Positions 17,755-28,249 of a DNA stretch of 64,000 nt are shown one piece after another. Numbering within the stretch: the stretch's first letter is position 1; each line of letters starts with the position of its first letter. Location: the NCBI GenBank assembly GCA_947561715.1, contig OX387205.1, positions 14,141,001 through 14,205,000 of the forward strand, given 5' to 3'. The translations under genes were made by a program, and so were the position numbers. This DNA is from Ascidia mentula (lineage: Eukaryota > Chordata > Ascidiacea > Phlebobranchia > Ascidiidae). The notes beneath the pieces are model-generated. The model worked only from the letters and a program-made list of their open reading frames with translations, searched no databases and was not told the origin of the DNA.

Positions 17755-20316
17755 TTTTATTAATGTTGAAATTACCGTTGTTAAGATATAACCGTAACCT
17801 GTTGCTGCAATTGCATCCGACGACTGTAGGTTGGTTGTTAATTGAAAATGAGCGCAACGAGATACGACCCAAGCCCTCCGCCAAACCGCATGCGGTTGGA
17901 ATAACGGACGAAGTAAAAGATTTGTGAAAGAGACGAACATACAGTTAGGTTACCCAAAGTTAAATCCCCTGCGCTTCGCTCCTCCTACTTTTTTGCGCAA
18001 GAGGAACGACGGAGCGCTCAATCCGTTCAAAGGAGGTGTATGGAATTCGCTGCGGTTTCAATCCACTTGGAACAGACGAACACGAAGGGTTTTATGTGTG
18101 CGGTTTTGTTAAGTTTGTCACCTTGCATTAGATATATCATAAACATTAAAAGACAAGTCCTTGACATTAGATGTAAAGTTGTTTTAGGTGTATATCGTTC
18201 ACATTTTAACCTTATCCCTTTTAAAGCATTAAAGCATCTTCAGTTCTATTTGAATAAGAACTGAAGATGCTTTAATAGCGAAACATGTTTTCTAAAACCA
18301 GAAGCGTGGACACAAAGTTGTTCTAGTAACATTTAAAGTTTTTGTGTTTAAACATTTTAAGGAAATAATTTGGATTTAACTACTGTGACGTCATAGGAAG
18401 GAATACAAAATGTTCTGTGCTTGGTGAAGTTTTGTTGGATAATTTGAAGCCACAAAAGTCAAGAGGCAACATGTAAGTTTTTCACGTGTGGATTTCACCA
18501 ACAAAATCAGTCCAAATCGCCATTTCTGTCGAAGTATGACGTCACAGTCGTCTATTATTGTGACACAATAATGTCATTGTTTGTGTTTATAGTTGTAGTT
18601 AGAGTTAAGTTTTAACTGTGGGGTCATTCTGTTCTGTGTACTTTACCAATAAAATACTTTTTGAATGTAATTAGTATTGTGTTTCTTGTGTTGCAATCTG
18701 TCGCAATGCGATGTTTGTGTTAATTAAAAATCCAGGACCCAAGTAGCTGCTGCCAAGTAAAATACTGTTTAAATGTGATTAGTATTATCATTGTTATGTG
18801 TTGCAGTCCATTCAAATGCGATGGCTGATCTCGGCCACTGGTTTGCGTATTCATGCAGTTAAGTACTGCTAAACACTTTGCAGCTTATGTGATTGGTTGT
18901 GTTACCCACATCGTGGTAGTGAAGGATTCCTACTAGCATAGTGATTACCAAACTTTTTGTGGTTGCGTACCACTTGGAGGTAAAACAATTTCGGCGCGTA
19001 CCACCTAGATGAGTGTTACAAAGTAACCTAGGGGATGAAGTAACGAACATTTTACGATTTGTTAAATTCGAACTCGGTCCGCAAATTACCGAAAGGTGCT
19101 TGCGTACCACTTGGAATACCGTCGCGACTACAGGAGTGGTATAGTAGTATTACTTACAAATTCAGATGAATCTTATCCAACACCCAAATAGTTGTCTGCT
19201 AAACAACTCAAAGCATCGTCTTAATAAAAGCAGCCCAAAAACTACAGTATGACTAGCATTAAAATACTTTTTGAGTGTAATTAGTATTGTGTTGTTTGCG
19301 TTGCAATCTGTCCCAATACGATGTTTGTGTTAATTGAAAATGTCGCAAGTTTTTATGAGTTGCATGTTTTCACGACTTGTTTTAAGTTTTGGTGTCGGAA
19401 AAAACTGTTGTGTGTAAAAATATGCGTTCATTATTTTAAGCAAGAAACCCACAATCAAGGTTTTAAACATTGTTTGACAGAAATAGTTCAACCAATCGGC
19501 ACGACCTCAACTTTTTAGGCCCAATCGATCGTGACGAAACTTTAGAGCCCAAGCGCAGAATTTTTTCAGGCTAACTTTTCAAATTTGTAGACTTTTCGAC
19601 TTTTCACCACTGCGCTTTGTGGGCTGGCTCCCCGGTTCAGCAGAAGTCATATTGCGTACGAAGTAGGTGCTTTTGAATGTCGGTCGGAAAAAAACTGTTG
19701 TGTGTGCGAGAAACAACGTTAAACGTGGTTGATTGAATCGGTAGTTTCTTGTTTGCGAAGCAAACTCCACATTACGCCGCGTTCATTTGTTTGCCGCGGG
19801 GGTGTTTAATGCGAGATGGATAATCGTAGTTTATTCACGACTTGTTTTAGTTTTGAAGTTTATTATTTGTTGAATGATTCGCCCAATTTATTTTCAGCGA
19901 AAACTGCGTAGTCTGCGTTAATGACAAACTGAAATCTCACATATTTTAATGATCGCGTTTATTTACGACCCCCAAAATTTTGCCTTTGAAATCTTTTGGC
20001 TCAAAAATCACTGCCGTGAAATTGTGCGAGTTTGTTAAAATTTGTGAATTAGTTCAAAGAAACGCAGATTTATTCCCATGCATTCGTATAGCAAGGCAGT
20101 ATCCTCCGTTGCGCAGGCCCTTTATATCTTGGCTCTCGTATTCTGCAATGCCTTGACTGCGAAGCCTGTGAACCGCATAATTCAAATAAAACTAAAATTT
20201 TCGACCCAATTGATTACGCAGATTATTTATTCATAAAAACGCCGAATGCGCCAATACAACTTTTTGCAATATAAGACATATACAGCAAAATAGGCAGAGA
20301 CATATACAGCAAGTTT
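17755..20316. other. Spacer with rearranged block fragments
   Basis: No gene recognised. It contains a hairpin (18228-18276), a second fragment of the 15780-16120 sequence (18330-18660), two copies of a GTAATTAGTATTGTGTT-type segment and, from 19640, a shortened version of the 16600-17550 block leading to the next family A copy. Confidence 0.65.
18228..18276. repeat. Perfect 20-bp hairpin
   Basis: ATTAAAGCATCTTCAGTTCT (18228-18247) and its exact complement (18257-18276) flank a 9-nt loop. It is absent from the matching part of the 28.7-kb copy, so it arose or inserted after that duplication, or was lost there. Confidence 0.85.
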
Positions 20317-20457
20317 TTAGAACCTGTACACAAATACTCGGACAGTTATTGTAATGGTCACAGTTCCATCTTCAGCATAGACTTCTTCAATTTTTACCAC
20401 ATATTGGTTGCCGAGGATCGAAATCCTTTCATAACTTTCCATGAAACATTCCGGCAT
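20317..20457 (-). CDS. Small unrecognised protein, family A copy 2
   Basis: 46 codons from ATG 20457 (MPECFMESYE to VRVFVYRF). The frame stays open upstream through ITTKKEI, so this could be the last exon of a longer protein; a TCGACAG acceptor lies at about 20500 and a candidate donor (CAACAG/GTAATTG) at 20570. It sits about 0.6 kb upstream of ENDOG copy 1 on the opposite strand, so the two are divergent. Ungapped comparison with family B gives about 20 identities in 45 positions. Confidence 0.55.
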   Translation of the reverse strand: MPECFMESYERISILGNQYVVKIEEVYAEDGTVTITITVRVFVYRF

Positions 20458-21022
20458 GATTTCTTTCTTAGTTGTGATTTCTTGGTATTCTTTATTGCAA
20501 CTGTCGACAGCATGCGTTGTTTTATAAAATTTACCTATGTTAGAATATATATTAGTATATGACAATTACCTGTTGCTTGCAATTGCAATCCGAAGGCAAT
20601 AGGTTGTTGACAAACAATGTTATAAATGCAACAAATTCTCGGCTGCGCTCTAGACAGAAGGTTGCAATCCGACGACAGTAGGCTACCAAAATCACCGCCA
20701 CGCTTCAAGGGTTGTAAAGTCGTAAATGAAAAACAGTTCTCTTAAATCACACAGAGAGAGAGAGAAAAAAAAGGTATTACCTATTGGTAAATTTACTTAC
20801 TGACGCACTTTCCTTTTTTCTTTCTGACACTGTTGAGCGTTAAAGGGAATCAGTTGTTGAGTTTTGAGTTTCATGGGTTTGTAGTAGTGGGCTGCTGTAA
20901 TATTTTTATGTTATCCACTACAGGCGATTGGACAATTTACAGATTTAAAATTTTGTCCAACTGTTGTTGTTTGAATTTTTTCTTCTGTTCAATGTTGCTT
21001 GATCTCAAAGAATCTGTTTTTT

Positions 21023-21024
21023 AG
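21023..21024 (+). promoter_or_regulatory. Conserved splice acceptor before ENDOG start
   Basis: CTGTTTTTTAG precedes the start codon by 56 bp and recurs before the other three copies (AG at 30891, 46025 and 54654). It could accept a 5' UTR exon or a trans-spliced leader. Confidence 0.5.
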
Positions 21025-21073
21025 GCATAGGTCTTTATGTGCAAAACTGTGTGTTTGTATGACGTAACTTGCA

Positions 21074-21081
21074 TGACGTCA
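21074..21081. promoter_or_regulatory. TGACGTCA palindrome overlapping the ENDOG start
   Basis: A full CRE/ATF-type palindrome whose last A is the first base of the start codon. Also at 30944-30951 and 54693-54700; copy 3 has TGACGCCA (46076-46083). Confidence 0.45.
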
Positions 21082-24000
21082 TGAAGAAAGGGGTCCTTGG
21101 CCTGGTGGGAGCTTTTATGGCCGGGGGTCTTGTGGGGTTGGAGTTGGAACGAGGAAACGTGTTGGGTTATTTAGAACGGGTGAAGGTGGTTAAAGCTGCA
21201 GAACCGACCAGACCATCCCTGATCATGAAGTACGGATTCCCAAGCAACGAAAACATCAAAGTAACTGAAAATCATTACTATTTTTAACCTTTTTCTTAAG
21301 CTATTTTAATACAAAAAAAAAAGAATTACAAAAAAACAATTTTTAGGGCAAACTTTGTTATCACTATAAATTATTATGTGGTATGGCAGTAGTAATTTAT
21401 TACTTTAACTTAAATTGTAACATGTCTCGGAAAAAGTATGTCAAATTTATGCTAAAATATGTCGTTGAAGGTAATGTGAGAACAATATTTGGTTTAGGTT
21501 CGTGAAAATTACGTCCTCTCATACGATCGTAGGAATCGTAATCCCAACTGGGTTTTTGAACATCTTACAAGAGAAATTGTTGAAAAAAATGAAGAAAGCG
21601 TCGATCGTTTGAACATCGGTTTCGTTGGTGAGATAATATCAACGTTCAAATAACGTGCTTTAATATTTGTACTGTGCAAAATATTGAAAATTCTAGCTAT
21701 TCAAACAGTGGAAGTTGCAAAAAACTTTCAGAAAAACGATTTTGTTTATTACAGAGTTGTGCAGGTAGTTTTTGCATTTCAACGTTTCATTGTTTTCATG
21801 CAGAGGACCAGAGCATTCCAAAGATGTTTCGCTCAACAAACAGGGATTATTACAGCAGTGGTTACGACAGAGGACACATGGCTGCTGCAGCCAATCATAG
21901 GTCGGTGGTAACTAGTAAACTTCCAACCATTAAATCATTTATGTAGTTCAGGGGCGCACAACCTTTTTATTATTGCTGGCCGCATCACACAGACTTCATT
22001 TAACCAACGACCGCCAGTGAGTCCAAACTGATAACTTCGCATTTACTTATGCCGAAAAGCGTGATGAAATTTTTTTATATTTAACAATTTTTCTCGCCTA
22101 AAACTACATGATCTTACTCTGCTTAGTAGCAACGTCTAACCAATTTCATAAACCAAACACCCAGGCAAGGTTTTTATCAGGTTTAAACAATACACGGCCG
22201 ACAATACAAATGTACTATAAAGCATGTGTTCGACCGCAGGTTGTGCCCCCTGACGCCTGACGTAGTTTATTTCTCTGAAGTTTCGTCTACCATTCATTGA
22301 GACTTCATCAAGGTTGAATTGTGCTGTTAAACCTTGATGAGTCTCGCTGTACGGCAGACGAAACGTCGGAAAAATAAACTCCGTTATGTATGTGACCAGT
22401 AGTTCAGTTCTATTGTAAATTGCATCATATTTTGAGCAAAAGTAGCACAACATTGTTTAAATCGATTGAATTCGTGACGAACCAAGACAAGAGAAAGGTG
22501 TAAAAAAATGGCGTTATTGCTACCGTGGCATGGCCAAAAAGCTCCATAGATGTTGTTTTAAGTTTAATATCACTAATCCGTAGTTAAAACAGGCTGTTAT
22601 AAGTCAGGTACGGAAAACAGGTGTACATTACCAGTACGATTCAAACATTTTGTCCAATGCTGCAGAGCACGAAAGAGTTGGATGGAAGAGACCTTTTTTC
22701 TCTCCAATATTTGCCCTCAGTCTCCTCATTTCAACCAGAAGGCGTGGAACAATTTGGAGAAATACGTCCGAAGTTTGGCTTTCCATTACGACAACGTGTA
22801 CGTGTGTACTGGACCCCTGTATCTACCCATGTAAGTTGGTTGTTTCTATCTATGGTTTAGGAAGGTTATACGCAAGAGCGGTCAGTAAATGATGTAATTA
22901 TGTGAGTTAATTATCATTTTCACAGTTTGGTTCTACATTCCTTCATATTGTTTCTATTTTTCCGCAATAATTGCCAGGCGTTTTTTCTTATTATGAAATA
23001 CTCTTATTATACATTTTGGAATAAGCTTTTGCAACTTCTGACTCTGTATTGGATGACTTCCTCGCTTTCCTTGCAATATATAAACTCATTCAAAACACGT
23101 TTCCTGTTGAAACAGTATTCGGTGAAGTAAAATATTTATCGCCCCCTGCAACTTTCTGGGTGGTTCCTATCTTAATTGAAAAGTAGTAAAAAATGAATCC
23201 TATTTAATCTGTAATGCAAAACCTGCAGTATTCGGTGAAGTTTAAGCTCGGTTTCTTGTTTAGGAAAATGCCAGATGGAAAGTTGTATGTGACTTACGAA
23301 GTATTGGAACCAAACCATGTCTCTGTTCCCACGCATTTCTTCAAGGTATTGTCTTGCTATGAAATACAACAATATGTTAAACAACTGAATAGAACAAAGC
23401 ACGTATAATAAGGTCTAATGTAATAGATATAGATAGTGACTCTGCAATGATAGTTTCAACATTAAGCGTCTTATCCGTTAAAACTTTATGGTCCTCAAAT
23501 CGCAACGTGTAGAAAAATCGTGTTGCTGTTTCGACTTTTACAAATATTGTGTTTTTGTTGTTGCTATTTTGTGGATCAAATGTTTTGAGTTTTTATATTT
23601 ATTCCAAAATAACTGAACTATCCTTTTACTACTGACAGAAACAACATGTTTAAAAGCTTGCAAAATCTTACTTTTTCAGGTTGTTTTGCTGGAAACAGGG
23701 GGAGATTATACGTTGAAGAGTTACGTAATGCCTAACAGGGAAGTGGACCCGAATATTCCTGTGAGAGAATTCGAACAACCCATTGAGGCCATAGAAAAAT
23801 CTTCAGGTGTTTTGTTGATTGTGATTTCTATCTCCACGCGAGCACGGACGACAAGCTTTTAATTTTTTGCCCACATTCGAATGCATTGAAACTGAATGCA
23901 TTTCCATGCATACTGCTGCCTAAATCAATTTTCAAACAAATGCTGCTTGATTTTTTTGACCACACCGGGATTTGAACCGAGGACATCCTGGGCATGAATG

Positions 24001-24643
24001 TAAATGGGTCGGAAATTAACCGTGTATTAAGAAGTTACTCTTTAGCGTCGTTTTGCGGTGACCACACTACAAGCCCATTAACAATGAAACTGGAAATTAA
24101 ATTCAACTTTTTAGCTGAAGGAGAACGAATTAACTTTGTGTTATTGTATTGCGAGAAATTTACGTGGATTCGTAGAATTTAAACCATTGTATTAGAAAGT
24201 AGTAGTATTTCATGCAATGGCATGTTTGGCAGGATCGCCCCTCTGCGCAGGTCCTTGCTTGGCGATCACCGCTATCGTATCGCGATCATTAGGCCACAAT
24301 ATACCCCTGAAACCACTGATCTCCTGTAGCTCAGTTGGTAGAACGTTGGGCCTGGATGGCCCAGGGTCGTGAGTTCAAACCTCACCGGTCGCTTGATTTT
24401 TCAGATCTCGCTCCGACTTGTCGGGAAAAAGTGGCTGATCCAGCTTGGCTGCAATGCCTGAGCTGCGAAGCCTGCAATCTTAATGTTGTATTAGGAAGTT
24501 TTTAGAAGATTTGATTTTTATTTAAATTTGATGTTAAAATGATGACTGCTTGTTTTTTAGGTTTGTTAATGTTCAGTGGACTTCCACCAAAGATGCAGAA
24601 GAACATCGTACAACAACAAAGCAGAAAATTAAGGACGTTTTAA
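21081..24643 (+). CDS. ENDOG: Endonuclease G, copy 1 (complete, 7 exons)
   Basis: Mitochondrial sugar-non-specific DNA/RNA nuclease of the beta-beta-alpha-metal class, 287 residues. Exons: 21081-21260, 21498-21627, 21804-21900, 22666-22830, 23264-23345, 23680-23806 and 24561-24643, all with GT-AG borders and phases that join in frame. A Gly-rich hydrophobic N-terminus (about residues 4-24) is the likely mitochondrial anchor, followed by MKYGFP. Active site DRGH is at residues 125-128 (catalytic His128), then ANHR, FFLSN (Asn150) and PHFNQ (Asn159, the metal-binding position in the family). NVYVCTGPLYLP and VAVPTHFFK-like segments follow. An upstream in-frame stop fixes ATG 21081. Homology is clear; that it is expressed is inference. 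Confidence 0.93.
22270..22370. mobile_element. Penelope 3' remnant pair in ENDOG intron 3
   Basis: Two hammerhead-like motifs in opposite orientation: minus 22276-22313 and plus 22331-22368, both with GTCT/AGAC stem II and CGAAAC. The conserved C of CTGATGA is T in both, so catalysis is unlikely. The pair can fold on itself through AACCTTGATGA and its complement. The same remnant occurs in the other copies at about 31830-31890, 47275-47375 and 55760-55850. Confidence 0.65.
24319..24395 (+). ncRNA. tRNA-like pseudogene in ENDOG intron 6
   Basis: CTGTAGCTCAGTTGGTAGAAC gives a good D-arm and A box, TGGGC/GCCCA an anticodon stem with a 7-nt loop, and GTGAGTTCAAACCTCAC a T-arm with B box. The acceptor stem (GCTCCTG against CGGTCGC) hardly pairs, so I call it a tRNA-derived sequence rather than a working gene. 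Confidence 0.5.
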
Positions 24644-27600
24644 ACGCGATGGTTGTTGTGTGGTTTTGTTGCAATGAATTCAACGTTTCTTACTGTGGTT
24701 GCATCACTGTTTAAATTTTTTTTTACAGAATTTTGTCTACTTGAATTCAATCATCGCTTTATTTAACTGTGATAACTTCAAGTAAATACGAAGGCTACGT
24801 TCTTTGGTGCTTACAACGTACAACAACGAGAGACGACATGTTTCAAACGTCAGCGCTTTAGTGATATTACAGTTCAGCTAAATTTAACTCATGTTGAGCC
24901 TTTACTGTGGTTGCATCAATGCTACAAGTATATTTTCAAAACATTACGCTGTCTGATACAATTTATTTGAATAGACTATGTAACTAAATGTGTAATGTGA
25001 TTTAAAGTAATTAAGTACATTGTTTGGTGCTTATTGGCGTTACGGTCATATTTTTCTTGCGTTCTATGCATCTTTTTTTTATGAGCGGTGCAAACCCCAC
25101 AAAATTGTGTGACAACTTTTAAAAGTTTTTGATACGAGTATTTTTTACATACAAATGCACGGAACAATTCGGTGATGATTGCAAAATAGCTTCTGTACTT
25201 TCTGGCAAATGTGATGTTTTCTTTTAACTTAGTTTACCCGGTAACTTTGTACATAGTTGGGATCTGTGCATTTAGATAATCTCCATGTTCATGTTTTGTA
25301 ATCACCAGTTTACATATTATGTAAAACTGTGTTTTTTCTCTGATCATTCTTGACTATTGATATTTAATTTTAACAGTCTTTGTTAACTTACATTCCAATA
25401 CATATATTTGCTGTTGTGTTTGACTCGGGTCAGGAAATACCATTCGCTCTTGATTGCCAAAAGTGTTTAAATTGTAATAGTTTGTAAGTCGCTAGGTAGA
25501 ACTATTGAGTACAAAACTGTTTATCTTCGCATGTAAAATAATTGTGTGTTAATTTTAATCTTTTCTTGAAAATTTTTGATCAAAAGATTTCTTACAGGAA
25601 CACATCATAGATATATGGTTGTAAATAGTAGGATAAATATCTGACAACCCCGGATATAACTATTGTGACGTCAGATGGAACGTCCCGTGTATGTTGAACC
25701 GAAACCGCCGGGATCAAAGGTCAGCGTGGAGGTCAAGAGTGATATGTAACACGTAGAAAGGTAACAGTAAACTGAATAAATTAGGGGTTGCAATTAGTTC
25801 ACTTGCCTGTTGGCGAACCACGCCCAAGTTCTTTGAGAATAAAAATAAATGAATGCACGCGCTGAAAAATACGTATTAACTACACCGCCTGGTACTAGCA
25901 CAACGCCTGCTCTAACTAATCTAAGCTTTACTTGCAAACCTGGTGCACAAATAAAAGATTGTTATACTCCTGCGTTTGTTGGTTACTGATATGAATACCG
26001 GCGTGGTCTTGTAACTTGCTTTGGACTGTGTTGCAATCCGTTCCCAATGCAATGTTTGTGTTAATTAAGAATGTCGCAAGTTTTTATGAGTTGGAGGTGT
26101 TCACGACTTGTTTTAAGTTTTGATGCCGGAAAAAACTGCTGTGTGTAAAAATATGCGTTCATTATTTTAAGCGAGAAACCCACAATCAAGGTTTCTTAAT
26201 GTGTTCTGTTTCAACAATTTGTAAAATTTATGTGTTCTGTTGCTCTATACCAAACCGTTCGCTGTGCAGACCAAAAATTTTGTCACTCCTCCCATGCAAA
26301 CAAACGTCACAACAATATTTACGCAAACGTGTTAAGTTATCCTTAATTGTGACAAATATCATTGCACGGGACGAGGAAACGGTCGTTTCTCGTGTTCCGT
26401 AGTTACATTTCGAAACTCTCGTTGCTCGGCAATCTGTTTATTTTGTTCAATTGCGAATTGATTCAAAGCAGTTTTCTTTTGTTGTGTGTTAAAAATATGC
26501 GTTCAATATTTTTAAGCGAGAAACCCACAATCAAGGTTTTAAACATTCTTTGACAGAAATAGTTCAACCAATCGGACATGACTTCAACTTTATCATCAAC
26601 GGTTCACCAAACCACGTCACCAACAAAGTTAACACCAAAATTTTGTCACTCATCAGTAAATATTGATTTTGCAAAACAATCCCGTGTTCCAAGCGGTTAA
26701 TCAGTAATCAAGTTCAAACAGCCGCAAAACTTAGTTCGAGAAATCGCAAACAAATTTCCCAAATGCGCATTGTTCAAACAGCCGTATTTAAACAAACGTA
26801 ATGTCCACATGGCACCTATTTGATACCAACTAAGCATACAGAGAAAATTCTGACAGATAAAAACACAACAAAAGTAATGGAAAAACGCATATATCCCAAG
26901 TTTTTTCGTTCATATCACCTGTTTAAAGTTTTGATTGCATCTTTACCCAGGTTCAAAGGGCTAAAAAGCATTGAGAAACACTGATATTTACAGTGCACAA
27001 AATACAAAAAAACGAATTTTTAGAGAATAATTTCCGTCTGCTTAAGACCACACAAATTTTTTTTGTTGGATAATTGGAAGCCGCAAAAGTCAAGAGGCAA
27101 CGTGTAAGTTTTTCACGTGTGGATTTCACCAGTAAATAACGTATATTGGTTGGTGGGGGACATATATTGTCCATCTTGAAATCAGTCCAAATCGCTGTCG
27201 AAGTATGACGTCACAGTCGTCTATTATTGTGACACAATAATGTGTTTGTTTGTGTTCATAGTTATGGTTTGAGATCAGTTTCTACTGTGGGGTCATTCTG
27301 TTAATCAAATATGTTCTGTATTGATTGTCATTACGGCGCGATGCTTGGACCCCTGGCTTATGTGGCGAATATTTCGAAAATAGCTTTCTTTATTACGTGA
27401 TTAACCCCAAACAATATACACTGATCTCGGCCACTGGTTTGCAAGATCATGCAGTTAAGTATTGCTAAACAATATGTAGCTGATGTGATTGGTCGTGTTA
27501 CCCACATCGTCGTAGTGACAATTGTTTGAATTTTGTCATGTTTATTCAGAACGCATGGTCTGGTTGTTGTTGATTGGTTAAAGGCTTCCTTACTAATATT

Positions 27601-28028
27601 TAGAATCCACTTGAATCCAGACGAAGTCTTGTAACTTGCCATGTAACATATCACCAAGTACTTGCATTTGACACTCCCGCCTTACCCCCGACAAAAATCA
27701 TGAAAGTTAGCGGGAAGTAAACGCCCTCTACCCGGTTAAACTTGTGACCGGAGCCAAAGCGCAGAATTTGTCTTTAAACTTTGTTCGTCATTGAAGCAGT
27801 CATGATGCGTGACAAACTATGTTTTTACTTTTGAATAAATGAGATCGAAATACTGCAAAACTAAACGAAATGAAACTGCGCAGGCCCTTCATATTTAGCG
27901 ATTTTAGCTCTCGTATTCTGCAATGCCTTGGCTCCGAAGCCTGTGAACCTCATTGTTCAAATAAAACTAACATTTTTCGACGCAGTTGATCACGCAGATT
28001 ATTTATTTATATGAACGCCGAACATACG
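24644..28028. repeat. Duplicated spacer after ENDOG copy 1
   Basis: 24644-26230 matches 57231-58850 closely, including TGACGTCA at about 25668, the satellite-core homologue at 25688 and a short frame beginning MNARAEKYVLTTPPGT (25848) that recurs at 33316 and 58455. 26230-27060 is largely unmatched and gene-free. 27060-28028 matches 15880-17550 with a deletion. Confidence 0.7.
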
Positions 28029-28241
28029 TCAATACAACTTCTTACAAAATAAGACATATACAGCAAAATAGGGAGAGACATAGGCTATACAGCAAGTTTT
28101 TTGGAAATTATACACAAATGCTCGGACAGTCATTGTAATGGTCACAGTTCCATCTGCAGCATAGACTTCATCAATTTTTACCACATATTGGTTGCCGAGG
28201 ATCGAAATCCTTTCATAACTTTCCATAAAACATTCCGCCAT
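28029..28241 (-). CDS. Small unrecognised protein, family A copy 3 (extended)
   Basis: Starts MAECFMESYE at ATG 28241 in the AAACCATGG context and keeps YVVKIDEVYAADGTVTITM. The usual stop after VRAFVYNF is changed, so the frame runs on to 70 codons with an unrelated tail. As in copy 1, TAA precedes the ATG in frame. A candidate upstream exon (LQSSDAIAAT, donor CAACAG/GTAATTG) lies at about 28347. Confidence 0.4.
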   Translation of the reverse strand: MAECFMESYERISILGNQYVVKIDEVYAADGTVTITMTVRAFVYNFQKTCCIAYVSPYFAVYVLFCKKLY

Positions 28242-28249
28242 GGTTTACT

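Noticed and set aside
24319-24395. Functional tRNA gene
   Set aside because: The acceptor stem does not pair although the other arms look good; a loop reading GGA would suggest Ser, but the long variable arm of tRNA-Ser is absent.
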